This document shows positions 19,965-28,035 of a stretch of DNA of 64,000 nucleotides, in pieces. This DNA comes from Candidatus Pantoea bituminis (lineage in GTDB: Bacteria > Pseudomonadota > Gammaproteobacteria > Enterobacterales > Enterobacteriaceae). The notes beneath the pieces were generated by a model, which was given only the letters and a program-made list of their open reading frames with translations, did not search any database and was not told the origin of the DNA. Within the stretch, counting starts at the first letter, position 1, and each line of letters begins with the position of its first letter. The stretch lies in assembly GCF_018842675.1 (NCBI RefSeq), contig NZ_JAGTWO010000005.1, forward strand, positions 124,001-188,000. Direction: 5' to 3'. The position numbers and the translations under genes were made by a program.

Positions 19965-21619
19965 GCGAACTCCTTCAAGCGCAGGCTGATGTCATGAGCC
20001 GCTTTTAAGCCTAATGCCGCCATCGTCAGCGTGCTGTTGACCACGCTGGCAGACGGAATCGCGCCGCCACCAGGAAGCCAAAGGTTTTCATGGTCAAAGG
20101 CCCGACAATTACCATCTACCACGGCATCTTTACCACTTTCCCCCATGATCACGCCGCCCATAATATGGTTATTGGCGTTCAGACCTTGGCTGATCATGAA
20201 CTCCTTACCATTAAACAATTGCCCGATCTTTTCGAGTTGCACATGTGAGGCTTCGGCACCTTTACGCACATAGTCGCCCACATCGTAATAGATATCGGGG
20301 CATGGCAATCCATGCGGGTCTTTACGGGTTTTACTCAGGGTTAAACGGTTTTCAGGATCCGGCAGGGGTTCAAGGCTAATGGAGAGATCAACGCTGTGTA
20401 CCGCGCGGTAACGAATCTCTTCGTCCAGCTCTTTACCCACTAAGCCTTTCGCTAAAGCCTGCTGTGTTGCCGTCACGACGCGCGAGATATTATTCAGAAT
20501 GACTTTATTGGCTGAATAGTCACGACGGAATTCCCCATCGCGATAGCCCACCATACAGCTGCTTTGAGCGGGTCCACGGCCAAGCCAAACCGGCTCTTTC
20601 GTCAAGAAGGAGCAGTGGAAGCCGGAGTGATCCATCATGTTTCGACCAACCATGTCAGAACCATTGGCAATCCCGTTGGGATTAGCGTCATTAGCCGCCA
20701 TGAGTAGTAAACGCGGCGTCTCAATGCCATTGCAGGCTAATGCAAAAGCGTTAGCCGTGACTTTATGAGAGGCGCCGGTGTTATCCAGCCAGTGAACAGC
20801 AGTGATACGGTTGTTATTATCGGTATCCATTTTGTAGACCACCGCTTCTGCCAACACCACCGCTCCTGCACGCTCAGCACGTTCTACATGGTGAATACCG
20901 TTGTACATCGCTCCGATGGGACAGATGGGTTGGCAATTGTTGTTACCGCAACAGGTGGGACGCCCTTCCCAAGGGCGCGTGCTGCGGCCTTGCGGTATCG
21001 GCACCAGATTGTACCCATGAGGATTGACCACGCTGGCGAAATAATTATCACCATGAGCAAAGGGCACCATATCCATCGGATAAGGCTGACTACGTTCTAC
21101 CGGCGATTGTTTGGCAGGATCATTCGGACCAGCCACCCCAATTTCATTTTCCGCTTTGCAATACCAGGGTTCCAGTTCGTCATAGCTGATAGGCCAGTCG
21201 CGGCCCACCCCATATTTTGACTGCATGACAAAGTCACTTGGGTGATGGCGCCAGCAGGATGCGGCCCAGTGCCACGTTGTTCCCCCCACGGTGCGCAAAT
21301 AGCCTTGTTGGAAGCTCGACGCATTTGGGCCTGTGACATTGACGTAGTTGTTACGCGGAAAATAGAGTGGCGCCGGGGCAAATTTTGACTGCGGATAAAG
21401 CCCCTGAAAATCTGATCCTGCACGATTTGCAAAGGGCATGTTGCGCCAGTTCTCTACCGCTTGAGCACGATCAATTCGCAAGCCGGCTTCCAGCACCAGC
21501 ACAGAGTATCCTTGACTGACTAACTCATTAGCCATCATGCCGCCAACGATACCTGAGCCCACAATAACAATATCTGCTGAGGCGTCGCCTTGAGCAGTAA
21601 ATACCGGTTGTTTATTCAT
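19961..21619 (-). CDS. GMC-family FAD subunit of membrane-bound gluconate 2-dehydrogenase (or related polyol/ketogluconate dehydrogenase)
   Basis: 552 aa. The FAD-binding motif IVGSGIVGGMMANEL is near the N-terminus, the GMC block TVGGTTWHW near 110, and the active-site region NNHIMGG plus the C-terminal WLPGGGAIPSASVVNSTLT. CCGNNNCQPIC holds closely spaced cysteines like those binding the 3Fe-4S cluster in FAD glucose dehydrogenase. It is exported as a complex with the Tat-signalled small subunit. Gluconate is the likely substrate given the gluconate/ketogluconate neighbours, but sorbitol or 2-ketogluconate dehydrogenases look alike. Confidence 0.88.
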   Translation of the reverse strand: MNKQPVFTAQGDASADIVIVGSGIVGGMMANELVSQGYSVLVLEAGLRIDRAQAVENWRNMPFANRAGSDFQGLYPQSKFAPAPLYFPRNNYVNVTGPNASSFQQGYLRTVGGTTWHWAASCWRHHPSDFVMQSKYGVGRDWPISYDELEPWYCKAENEIGVAGPNDPAKQSPVERSQPYPMDMVPFAHGDNYFASVVNPHGYNLVPIPQGRSTRPWEGRPTCCGNNNCQPICPIGAMYNGIHHVERAERAGAVVLAEAVVYKMDTDNNNRITAVHWLDNTGASHKVTANAFALACNGIETPRLLLMAANDANPNGIANGSDMVGRNMMDHSGFHCSFLTKEPVWLGRGPAQSSCMVGYRDGEFRRDYSANKVILNNISRVVTATQQALAKGLVGKELDEEIRYRAVHSVDLSISLEPLPDPENRLTLSKTRKDPHGLPCPDIYYDVGDYVRKGAEASHVQLEKIGQLFNGKEFMISQGLNANNHIMGGVIMGESGKDAVVDGNCRAFDHENLWLPGGGAIPSASVVNSTLTMAALGLKAAHDISLRLKEFA

Positions 21620-21652
21620 TTTTTATATTTTCTAAATACGTTTCTAAGGGAG

Positions 21653-22219
21653 TTAAAGGCTGGCGATCAAACCGTCATTTTCAACGGGAACAGGCGCAGT
21701 CCACCACATCGGGCCCTTGCTACAATAGGTTGGTACAACCAATCCATCGCGCACGGTTTGGTACATCAGGGCCTGTTTATAGGCGACCAACGTGCCGTGA
21801 TAATCATCACCTACCGTTCCGGTATACCAGGCTGTAACAATTTGATAGAGAAATTCGTTTAAGCCTGCTTGCGTGGCTTTAGTCATGAACTGCCTGGCAT
21901 CGATTCCCGCTATCGCTAATCGTTCTAGTTGGGAAATACGGGCGACAAATTGCGGATCGCGTTGAGTAAATACCTCAAGGAAACGTGCTGCCAATGCACT
22001 ATCGATTTGCTTATGTTCAGTAATCGTTTGTGACACGGTAATGAAGGCTTTCACCGGATCACTGGCGCTGGCGATTGTGGCGGCGAAAGAGACACCCGGT
22101 ATCGCAGCAATAGCGCCGGTAACGGTTAATCCAGCAACCGCACAAATGAATTCCCGACGAGTGGAACCGGTTCCATTTTTATTTAAAGTTGCACTTTTTG
22201 TAGCTGATTCGTGCTTCAT
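21653..22219 (-). CDS. gluconate 2-dehydrogenase small (gamma) subunit
   Basis: 188 aa with a Tat signal (STRREFICAVAGL..., processed near GVSFA). The rest matches the gluconate 2-dehydrogenase subunit 3 family in length and in the C-terminal GDDYHGTLVAYKQALMYQ segment. It is the first gene of the three-gene operon small subunit-GMC subunit-cytochrome c, and probably carries the FAD subunit through the Tat system. AGGAAAACCC precedes the ATG. A CRP site lies 34 bp upstream of the start. Confidence 0.88.
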   Translation of the reverse strand: MKHESATKSATLNKNGTGSTRREFICAVAGLTVTGAIAAIPGVSFAATIASASDPVKAFITVSQTITEHKQIDSALAARFLEVFTQRDPQFVARISQLERLAIAGIDARQFMTKATQAGLNEFLYQIVTAWYTGTVGDDYHGTLVAYKQALMYQTVRDGLVVPTYCSKGPMWWTAPVPVENDGLIASL

Positions 22220-22253
22220 GGGTTTTCCTGGTTAGAAGGACAAGCTTTGAAAG

Positions 22254-22267
22254 GTGATGCAGATCAC
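22254..22267. promoter_or_regulatory. CRP site before the gluconate dehydrogenase operon
   Basis: GTGATGCAGATCAC has perfect GTGA-N6-TCAC symmetry. At 34 bp from the start codon it is close to or downstream of the likely promoter, so the effect could be activating or repressing. Confidence 0.7.
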
Positions 22268-22474
22268 GGATATTACCGCTTCGTTCCTGTTTTTGTTAAT
22301 GAGATATAGCGAAAAGATGTCGCCATGTTAATAAATTCGCTCTAAATGATAATTTTGTTTCTTAAACAACCGTCTTATGCGGATGTGCATCGAAGCTTGT
22401 TCACTTTCTGTTGCGGATATAACACGCTGGCCTAAGCCGTCATCCTGAAATTCGATTGGACAGTGCAAGTAATG

Positions 22475-22495
22475 GATGATAATAATTCTCGTTTA
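22475..22495 (+). promoter_or_regulatory. Fur-like box
   Basis: GATGATAATAATTCTCGTTTA resembles the fhuA-type Fur box (ATAATNATTCTCGTTTA). It lies about 50 bp before the siderophore-interacting protein start. Confidence 0.6.
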
Positions 22496-22546
22496 TGACG
22501 GGATCAGGCTAGCCCGCCCTTATCTGACGTTTTGGAGAATCACTGC

Positions 22547-23433
22547 ATGGCAGCCGGGTATCGTCTGTTTAACGTTCACTTAGAAAGCAAAACCCTGCTT
22601 TCACCTTCAATGCTGCGCTGCGTGTTTGCCGGTTCCGAAATCAGTGAGATGAAACTTGATGGCCCCGATCAACGTATAAAGTTGCTGTTTGCCGCTGAGA
22701 ACGGTGAATGGACGCGCATGTCTGTGAGCGATACCTGGTACGAAGATTATCTGGCGCTGCCGAGACATTGCCGACCTCTGTTACGCACCTATACCCTGCG
22801 CGCCGTATCGCGCGAAAGGCAGCAGGCGGTGGTTGATTTTGTTATGCATGGTGAAACGGGTCCGGCTTCTCGCTGGGCTTATAATGCCCGGCCCGGTGAT
22901 GAATTGCAGATCGTCGCACCGAACGCGTTGGCCGAAACAGACAGCGGCGGCTATGAATGGCTTCCTCATGAACAGGTTCAGCAAGCTTTACTGATCGCCG
23001 ATGAAACGGCGCTGCCTGCAGCCATGAGTATTCTGGAGGCGCTTGCACAGCAAACAAACCCCCGACAGTTCGGGCATTTTTTGAAGTGCCTTTAAGGGCA
23101 GATTGCGTGATGCAGGGCGATTTCCCCTTCGCGGAAATTACGTGGTTACCGCGTGAGGAAACCGGCAGTACCGTTTGGGGAGAACGCTTGCTGGCAGCGA
23201 TCAGGCAAGACGTGCCGGTTCCTGCGCTTGCCTGCAAACCACAGAATGGCGAGTTGCCTGAAACAGGCGAGGATGAGTTATTGTGGGAACGAGCTGAAGG
23301 TAATCAGCCTTTTTACGCTTGGGTTGCTGCCGAATCTTCAGCCGTGAAGCGCCTGCGCCGTTATCTTCTTGATGAGTGCTGTCTTGATCGCAGTACCCTC
23401 AATTTTATGGCTTACTGGTCATATCGTGCGTGA
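22547..23433 (+). CDS. siderophore-interacting protein (NADPH-dependent ferric-siderophore reductase, YqjH/ViuB type), frameshifted
   Basis: The ATG at 22547 is nine bases after GGAG. The N-terminal flavin-binding barrel carries RTYTLRAV and the segment GPASRWAYNARPGD; the C-terminal NAD(P) domain has LLIADETALPA and ends NFMAYWSYRA. The frame breaks at the five-C run 23059-23063; one extra C restores NPPTVRAFFEVPLRADC and a protein of about 295 aa. It releases iron from imported ferric siderophores in the cytoplasm, complementing the IroN-type receptor at 8.2 kb. A Fur-like box lies upstream. Confidence 0.88.
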
Positions 23434-23609
23434 TAGCCGTCATTGACTGGGCTATAAGCCACGTGATTTTAAGCCTGAGCTAGTGAACTGTCGGTTGTTC
23501 CACAAAAATTCAGGAACAAATAACCCTGCTCTCTTTAATACAATTAATTACCTGTTAATTCCTCTGGGGCCGATTAAAATAAGGGAAATTTTTTATTGAG
23601 AAATTCATA

Positions 23610-24308
23610 ATGCCAAATATTGATGTGCACAAAGATGATGCGCAATTTATGCGTGATTTACTGGATGAGGACGTGGTGAAAATTGAATCAGCCTCCATTC
23701 ATGCCGACAGAATTCAGCAATCTCTCCACATCGCTATAGCGCAGAAGAATATTGAAATTGAGACAGACTGGAAGCGTTCAACCACCTTTCTGGCTCTTTT
23801 TCTGTTTCTTTATGCCGCACTTGGCGCCTCACTTACCCTCGATTTATCTGCAAGCGAAGCGGGTCATAAAAGTATTGAATATGCTTTGCAGGCTATCCCC
23901 GTATTGATTGCTTTTTCAGGTTTCTTTATCTCTATTCTTTTCCTGTTTATTAGTCGAGCCAGCGCCCGTAAACAGGTTGACTGGGAAAAAACCATTCATA
24001 CCTTAGAAAAATACTCTGTGGGAAATTTGTTCAAATTAACCCATTCTCAGGGTGCGGGAACCAGCAACTATTCCCTTCCTTCCATTTATATCTCGCTCGC
24101 GTTATTTATCTGCTTAACCTGGATGATCATTTATAACTACCTGACTTTCACCACCAGTGGCGTCTTTGGTAGCGTAATATCTCTGTTCATCAGCACAATG
24201 ACCTACGTTATTTTGGATATTCAGTTACTGAAGCCTTTTAAGCACGCGGCAGAAACGACGCAGATTGACGCAAAAAAGAAGATGAAAACCAAGGCTGATC
24301 CGATTTGA
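23610..24308 (+). CDS. four-helix membrane protein, possibly RipA-like
   Basis: 232 aa. The first 50 residues are acidic and soluble. Then come two pairs of TM helices (about 55-80 and 92-112, then 150-170 and 178-198) separated by a soluble loop with ARKQVDWEKTIHTLEKY, and a Lys-rich tail. The W-x-x-x-I-x-x-LE pattern recalls RipA-family octameric membrane proteins, but this is weak. No operon partner; it ends at a hairpin shared with the racemase-family gene. Function unknown. Confidence 0.7.
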   Translation: MPNIDVHKDDAQFMRDLLDEDVVKIESASIHADRIQQSLHIAIAQKNIEIETDWKRSTTFLALFLFLYAALGASLTLDLSASEAGHKSIEYALQAIPVLIAFSGFFISILFLFISRASARKQVDWEKTIHTLEKYSVGNLFKLTHSQGAGTSNYSLPSIYISLALFICLTWMIIYNYLTFTTSGVFGSVISLFISTMTYVILDIQLLKPFKHAAETTQIDAKKKMKTKADPI

Positions 24309-24315
24309 GGATCTT

Positions 24316-24349
24316 GCAGAATCGTCAAGCATCACGCTGGCGATTCTGC
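24316..24349. terminator. hairpin between converging genes
   Basis: GCAGAATCG pairs with CGATTCTGC (9 bp) around a 16-base loop, between the membrane protein gene and the racemase-family gene. Confidence 0.6.
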
Positions 24350-24356
24350 CACGCTA

Positions 24357-24986
24357 TTAGCGCCCTAACTGGCTGGCAAATAATCCGGCAGCGCGTACCG
24401 CATCCACCGCAATCTGGCCAAGTTGCTGATTAATCGCATCAGCAAGACCAATAGTTGAGAAACCGGTGCAAGAGAATGCAATAACTTCAATGCCTTGTCG
24501 GTAAAGCTCATCCGCGCAGGCCAGCGCGCTCTGTCGTCCATGAGATGACAGGAGATCGGTGGTATTTAACACACCTTCAGGTCGTGCATAGATAACCGAC
24601 TCGCCGAGCAGCGCTTTGAACGGGCGCGGTGCTTCCGCCCCTATTCCCATCACCGCAACGGGACGTTGTAGCATCGCCGCAATACTGGCGGAGGCGCTAC
24701 CGGCGCTAATAACCGGTATCGTTACTGTTTTGCGCAGCGCCTCTAATCCCGGATCGGCAGCACAGCTCAGGAAAATGGCATCACATCCTTCCGCCTGAAA
24801 CTGCTGGCCTAGTGCAATGATTTTCGGCACGGCAATCGCTTCGCTGGCGTCGTCAAAAATGCCTTTTGGCTGATCGGGTATGCAACGACTTATCGAATCC
24901 AGTCCATATTGCTGGTGAATCAGCCGCCCATGCTCTTCAACAAAATTCTGATCCTGGTGGGTAAGTACCCGAATAATTCCTAACAT
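24357..24986 (-). CDS. aspartate/glutamate/hydantoin racemase-family protein
   Basis: 209 aa. The two catalytic-type cysteines of the family are present: FLSCAADPG near residue 75 and AFSCTGFST near 175. Asp/Glu racemases use such a pair for two-base catalysis; the second motif differs from classic hydantoin racemases. No transport or hydantoinase gene is adjacent, so the substrate cannot be inferred. Confidence 0.8.
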   Translation of the reverse strand: MLGIIRVLTHQDQNFVEEHGRLIHQQYGLDSISRCIPDQPKGIFDDASEAIAVPKIIALGQQFQAEGCDAIFLSCAADPGLEALRKTVTIPVISAGSASASIAAMLQRPVAVMGIGAEAPRPFKALLGESVIYARPEGVLNTTDLLSSHGRQSALACADELYRQGIEVIAFSCTGFSTIGLADAINQQLGQIAVDAVRAAGLFASQLGR

Positions 24987-25341
24987 TTTACAATCCCGTT
25001 AAAGCCAATGAGAGAAGGTTGTTAGCAGAACACTGCCGCGATACATATTTAACAAGAAGATATAACGCGTAAAAAAATACCGTCTACCGACAGTCAAGCG
25101 CGGGAAATAATAAGTGTTGTTACTCAATGATAAATTCCGATTACCGCCTTGGCCTTGACCATTCCGTTGATGTTTTCCTTATTACCGCGTCGGGTTTGCG
25201 TGGTTACCACGCTTTTATTCTCTGGCGCAAAGTTGAGATGCTGAGCCTGCACTGATAAATGTCTGCCATTGGTCTTTGTCTGAATGCGTGTGCTGAAAAC
25301 CCAGGCTACGCTCAATGGATACCGAGACAGAGGAGAAACTC
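24987..25341. other. gene-free stretch
   Basis: About 350 bp upstream of two divergent genes. A minus-strand frame at 25124-25315 has no good ribosome site and overlaps the leader of the small plus-strand gene at 25342. Nothing else recognisable. Confidence 0.4.
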
Positions 25342-25545
25342 ATGAAATTTGATAATCAAGATGCGTTTGAACTTACGATGGCATTCATGAACCGCAAAGA
25401 GAACATTTCTAGTGCCACAGGTTATTTCAAATCATTCGTTGAAACCTACCAAAAATTTGATCGATGGTTAACGTCGCCCGATCCGATAAAAGCATTAGCG
25501 GATGAAAAAACAGCGGCAAAGGCCAAAGAAGAGACGCTGTTCTAG
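25342..25545 (+). CDS. small protein of unknown function (67 aa)
   Basis: The ATG at 25342 follows AGAGGAG by six bases; the in-frame ATG at 25315 has no ribosome site. The product is soluble, with a phenylalanine-rich first half (DAFELTMAFMNRKEN, YFKSFVETYQKFDRW) and a charged Ala/Lys/Glu helix at the end. The Trp/Phe pattern resembles amphipathic helix-forming stress or phasin-like proteins, but no family is recognised. It begins the small-gene cluster at 25.3-27.9 kb. Confidence 0.65.
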   Translation: MKFDNQDAFELTMAFMNRKENISSATGYFKSFVETYQKFDRWLTSPDPIKALADEKTAAKAKEETLF

Positions 25546-25626
25546 GTCTTGGTTCCTGTTATTTGTTTTAGGTAATGATTGAGTCGTGCAGTCACGCGAA
25601 ACGCTTAATGCACGGCTAATCTCACA

Positions 25627-25923
25627 CTAACTTTTACTGAGAGAATAGCTGAAGACTTTGCCGTTTTTCATCTGCACTGTCAGCGTTTTCCCTTCGGTAG
25701 TATCCATTGTTCTGGCTTCGCTGTAAGTCCATTTGAGAAGTTGTTGTCCATCAGGATAAGGCGTTTCTGCATTGGGTTGGCCGAACAACGCAATCAATTC
25801 TGGTTTAGTCGTCACCCCTTTTTGGATTTTCTGAAAGCCGGCGTTATCAATATTTCGCCCAACAGAGTTAGAGCAAGCGCAGAGCAACAGAATCATGCCA
25901 GCAACGACTAAGGCTTTGTTCAC
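25627..25923 (-). CDS. small lipoprotein, BamE/OmlA-like domain
   Basis: 98 aa from the GTG at 25923. Signal peptide with lipobox LLCAC, so lipidated at the cysteine and outer-membrane or inner-membrane attached. The mature part FQKIQKGVTTKPELIALFGQPN...LLKWTYSEA has the Gly-x-Thr-x-x-x-Leu-x-x-x-Phe-Gly-x-Pro pattern of the SmpA/OmlA fold found in BamE. Too short and divergent to be BamE itself. It starts 70 bp after the upstream small gene, beyond a terminator. Confidence 0.8.
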   Translation of the reverse strand: MNKALVVAGMILLLCACSNSVGRNIDNAGFQKIQKGVTTKPELIALFGQPNAETPYPDGQQLLKWTYSEARTMDTTEGKTLTVQMKNGKVFSYSLSKS

Positions 25924-25964
25924 ACTCTGGTTCCTGTAAGAAAGTCTGACTCGGGTCTTAACGA

Positions 25965-25988
25965 ATAAAAAACCGCCCGTAGGCGGCT
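25965..25988 (-). terminator. rho-independent terminator
   Basis: On the minus strand CCGCC pairs with GGCGG around a 4-base loop and runs into TTTTTTATT, just after the stop of the 74-aa gene. Confidence 0.85.
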
Positions 25989-25992
25989 CTCT

Positions 25993-26217
25993 TTATTTTG
26001 TTTCTTCTAGCTCAAGCGCATCCTGAATAGCATCCGCAAGGTTTGCAATTTCATTCGCTACAGCCTGTAAATCCCAGGCCGCTTTAGAACCGTTAGCGGA
26101 TGTTGCTGCACTGACAGATTTTTCCGCTACCGCTAACGCAGCCGCTACGGCGACCGTACGCTTGTGCTGCTCTTGCGTAACGCCTGCTGATGGCAGTCCA
26201 AAATAATCGTTAACCAT
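25993..26217 (-). CDS. small alanine-rich protein of unknown function (74 aa)
   Basis: GGGAAAGG lies shortly before the ATG. The product is a soluble, helix-rich protein (AVAAALAVAEKSVSAATSANGSKAAWDLQAVANEIANLADAIQDAL split over residues 22-68), acidic at the end. No family recognised. It has its own terminator and lies in a run of small genes on this strand, each apparently transcribed separately. Confidence 0.7.
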   Translation of the reverse strand: MVNDYFGLPSAGVTQEQHKRTVAVAAALAVAEKSVSAATSANGSKAAWDLQAVANEIANLADAIQDALELEETK

Positions 26218-26362
26218 TGCCTTTCCCTTTTTAATCCTTTGAAGCTACACCTTAACTTTTGAGCCCTGCTTCGTGAAGCTAATTATTGCGTTTGTTTAGC
26301 ACATCAGACAAATCTCTCAGACGCTTCGTCTGAATTCTGTACCAGCGCATACCTTCACCCAT

Positions 26363-26384
26363 AAAAAAACCGCCCTTAGGCGGT
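26363..26384 (-). terminator. rho-independent terminator
   Basis: On the minus strand ACCGCC pairs with GGCGGT around TAAG and runs into seven T. It is nearly identical to the terminator at 25965-25988 and lies downstream of the 80-aa gene. Confidence 0.85.
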
Positions 26385-26411
26385 AAAAATTATTAAGCTT
26401 TTTATATTCAG

Positions 26412-26654
26412 TTATTTAACTGAATCTGGCAGTTCTGTTTTTGTATAGTTATACAGTTTTCCGTTGCAATGCAAAGGCCCAACCCGACCGGCTTCTAGTA
26501 GCATTTGCTCAAGGACATTTTCAAAGACGGATGTACCATGATGGGCGCGCAAAATGCACATCTGTCTTAAAACTGATTCTTTCGGCATATTACCGCGCAA
26601 TGCGGACGTGAGCATTAAAGATGCCCACCTTCTGACTTCAGGGTCTGTAAGCAC
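26412..26654 (-). CDS. small protein of unknown function (80 aa)
   Basis: The start is set at the GTG at 26654, because AAGGAGG lies five bases before it and would itself form codons 2-4 if the ATG at 26669 were used. The product TDPEVRRWASLMLTSAL...SVFENVLEQMLLEAGRVG looks like a compact helical domain followed by a short polar tail. No family recognised. Its leader is closely similar to that of the acidic gene at 27.0 kb, pointing to co-regulation. Confidence 0.65.
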   Translation of the reverse strand: MLTDPEVRRWASLMLTSALRGNMPKESVLRQMCILRAHHGTSVFENVLEQMLLEAGRVGPLHCNGKLYNYTKTELPDSVK

Positions 26655-26687
26655 AATTACCTCCTTCATCCGATGTGGGTAACATGT

Positions 26688-26695
26688 AGTTTAGC
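26688..26695 (-). promoter_or_regulatory. candidate sigma-S-type -10 element
   Basis: GCTAAACT on the minus strand, 34 bp before the GTG start, matches the CTAYACT-like extended -10 at six of seven positions. It is followed by the TTACCCACAT leader block shared with the gene at 26874-27011. Confidence 0.4.
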
Positions 26696-26840
26696 CAGGT
26701 TACATTTATCACGCTAAGTAATTATCAGAAGTGTGAGCTAAGCGGAATCTTTACTACAAGCGTCGCTTTACTTCGCTCGCTAAGCGGGATCTTAATCGAC
26801 GATCAAACGCTGAAAAATGGCTGAAGAAACATTGTTTAAG

Positions 26841-26865
26841 TGAAAGAGCCGCCCGAAGACGGCTC
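26841..26865 (-). terminator. terminator-like hairpin of the acidic small gene
   Basis: GAGCCG pairs with CGGCTC around TCTTCGGG, followed on the minus strand by TTTCACTT. The T tract is weak. Confidence 0.6.
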
Positions 26866-26873
26866 AGCTGAAC

Positions 26874-27011
26874 TTAACGTTCGGGAAGGTCATCCTCAGG
26901 AAACTCAGAGTCTTCCGGCGCTTCTTCATCATCACCGGGTATATAGTCGTCGTCGCCAGGAACCTGATTACCTCCAGGAAGCGGGTCAATATCATCGGGT
27001 CTTTCTGACAT
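26874..27011 (-). CDS. very small acidic disordered protein (45 aa)
   Basis: ATG at 27011 with AGGAGG seven bases upstream, and a stop at 26874 followed by a hairpin. Of 45 residues 18 are Asp/Glu and 8 are Pro, with only two Arg, so it is predicted disordered and strongly negative. Repeated Asp clusters (PDDID, GDDDY, GDDEE, PEDD). No family recognised. Promoter leader shared with the neighbouring 80-aa gene. Reality is supported by ribosome site, terminator and shared leader rather than by homology. Confidence 0.65.
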   Translation of the reverse strand: MSERPDDIDPLPGGNQVPGDDDYIPGDDEEAPEDSEFPEDDLPER

Positions 27012-27043
27012 ATATTCCTCCTGTTACCCATGTGGGTAAAAGA

Positions 27044-27051
27044 AGTTTAGC
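27044..27051 (-). promoter_or_regulatory. candidate sigma-S-type -10 element
   Basis: GCTAAACT on the minus strand, 33 bp before the ATG of the 45-aa gene. Same octamer, same spacing and same downstream TTACCCACAT block as at 26688. Confidence 0.4.
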
Positions 27052-27378
27052 TTCAGGATAAACGGTCTATTTAAGGAAATTGCTGACTTGTGATTCAAGC
27101 GTAAATCTGCAAAATTTTAAGCAGCATCCGCTTGGCTCTATAGCGATCTTACGTTCTCTGCCTCATTAATTTCAGGTACTGATCGCGCGCCTTAGGGCTT
27201 AACATTTTGCTCAATCTGGCACGCTTTTTTATGCCGTCATTGCGTTGTCATAAAACACGTGCAACGTTTTACACTATTATAATGTTGTTGTTAGCAGTCA
27301 GATGTTCAGTGTTTATAAACCCCGTCGTAGCAGGCTTTCCGTACAGCTTGCATTCTGGTAAAGCATTTGAGGAACTGA

Positions 27379-27612
27379 ATGAAGCAAATCATCCGCGGTG
27401 ATAAAGAACCTTCCCATATTCTTGCAGCAACTCGAGCGCTTGAAGCGCACTACTCCCGCTACGGAGAAGGCAATAAGTATCATCCTGTCATCTATTCCAT
27501 CGCCTACCGGGCCAGATATTATCAGATAGAGGTTATAACCCGACGTGAAACGATGGTTGCTTCCGTGATCACGGGCGTGCGTAAACTTACCCATCTCTCT
27601 GGCGCTGCCTGA
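27379..27612 (+). CDS. small basic protein of unknown function (77 aa)
   Basis: GAGGAACTGA precedes the ATG. The product is rich in Arg and Tyr (ALEAHYSRYGEG, IYSIAYRARYYQIEVITRRETM) with no signal or TM segment. It may bind nucleic acid, but no known fold is recognised. It opens a plus-strand pair with the 62-aa gene 86 bp downstream. Confidence 0.6.
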   Translation: MKQIIRGDKEPSHILAATRALEAHYSRYGEGNKYHPVIYSIAYRARYYQIEVITRRETMVASVITGVRKLTHLSGAA

Positions 27613-27698
27613 GATCGTGATAAAGAGCGCTGGCTCAACTTGAGCTCTCGCCGATTTAACGCTAAAGATAGACGTATCGGTTTTAAAAGAGGGACAGC

Positions 27699-27887
27699 AT
27701 GATGCAGAAAAAGAAATGGTTCGTTTCCTATGCGGTAAAACCCAAAGAGCAGGAAACAAAAACATTCCATACCTTCATCGAGGGCCTGGATGTTGAGGAA
27801 GAGTTGGAAAAGCACATCTTTGAAATCAAAGAGTTGATGGACCTGGAAACAGAAGAAATCACCGTAATTTCTGTTAGCTTGGTTTAG
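27699..27887 (+). CDS. small protein of unknown function (62 aa)
   Basis: GAGGG precedes two adjacent ATG codons (27699, 27702). The first half looks like a beta strand pair (KKWFVSYAVKPKEQETKTFHTF), the second half an acidic helix and strand (EELEKHIFEIKELMDLE, ITVISVSLV). No family recognised. A good rho-independent terminator follows at 27961. Confidence 0.6.
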   Translation: MMQKKKWFVSYAVKPKEQETKTFHTFIEGLDVEEELEKHIFEIKELMDLETEEITVISVSLV

Positions 27888-27960
27888 TGTGATTAGCCGT
27901 TCAGTTGGACGTTTTTGTCAGTCAGCCAATTCAGGCTAACGAAACCTTCCCTGGCGAAGA

Positions 27961-27990
27961 AAGGCGACCTTTGCTCAGGGTCGCCTTTTT
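27961..27990 (+). terminator. rho-independent terminator
   Basis: AAGGCGACC pairs with GGTCGCCTT (9 bp) around a 9-base loop and runs into further T. It ends the 27.4-27.9 kb small-gene unit. Confidence 0.85.
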
Positions 27991-28035
27991 AATGTCATCC
28001 GCAGATTTATTCGATCTACCCATAGTGATTAAACA

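Noticed and set aside
25124..25315. 63-aa minus-strand frame
   Set aside because: Overlaps the leader of the better-supported plus-strand gene at 25342 and has no ribosome site; its sequence is unlike any family I recognise.
27207..27401. 64-aa plus-strand frame with a hydrophobic start
   Set aside because: Overlaps the ribosome site and start of the 27379 gene; no family features beyond a chance hydrophobic run.
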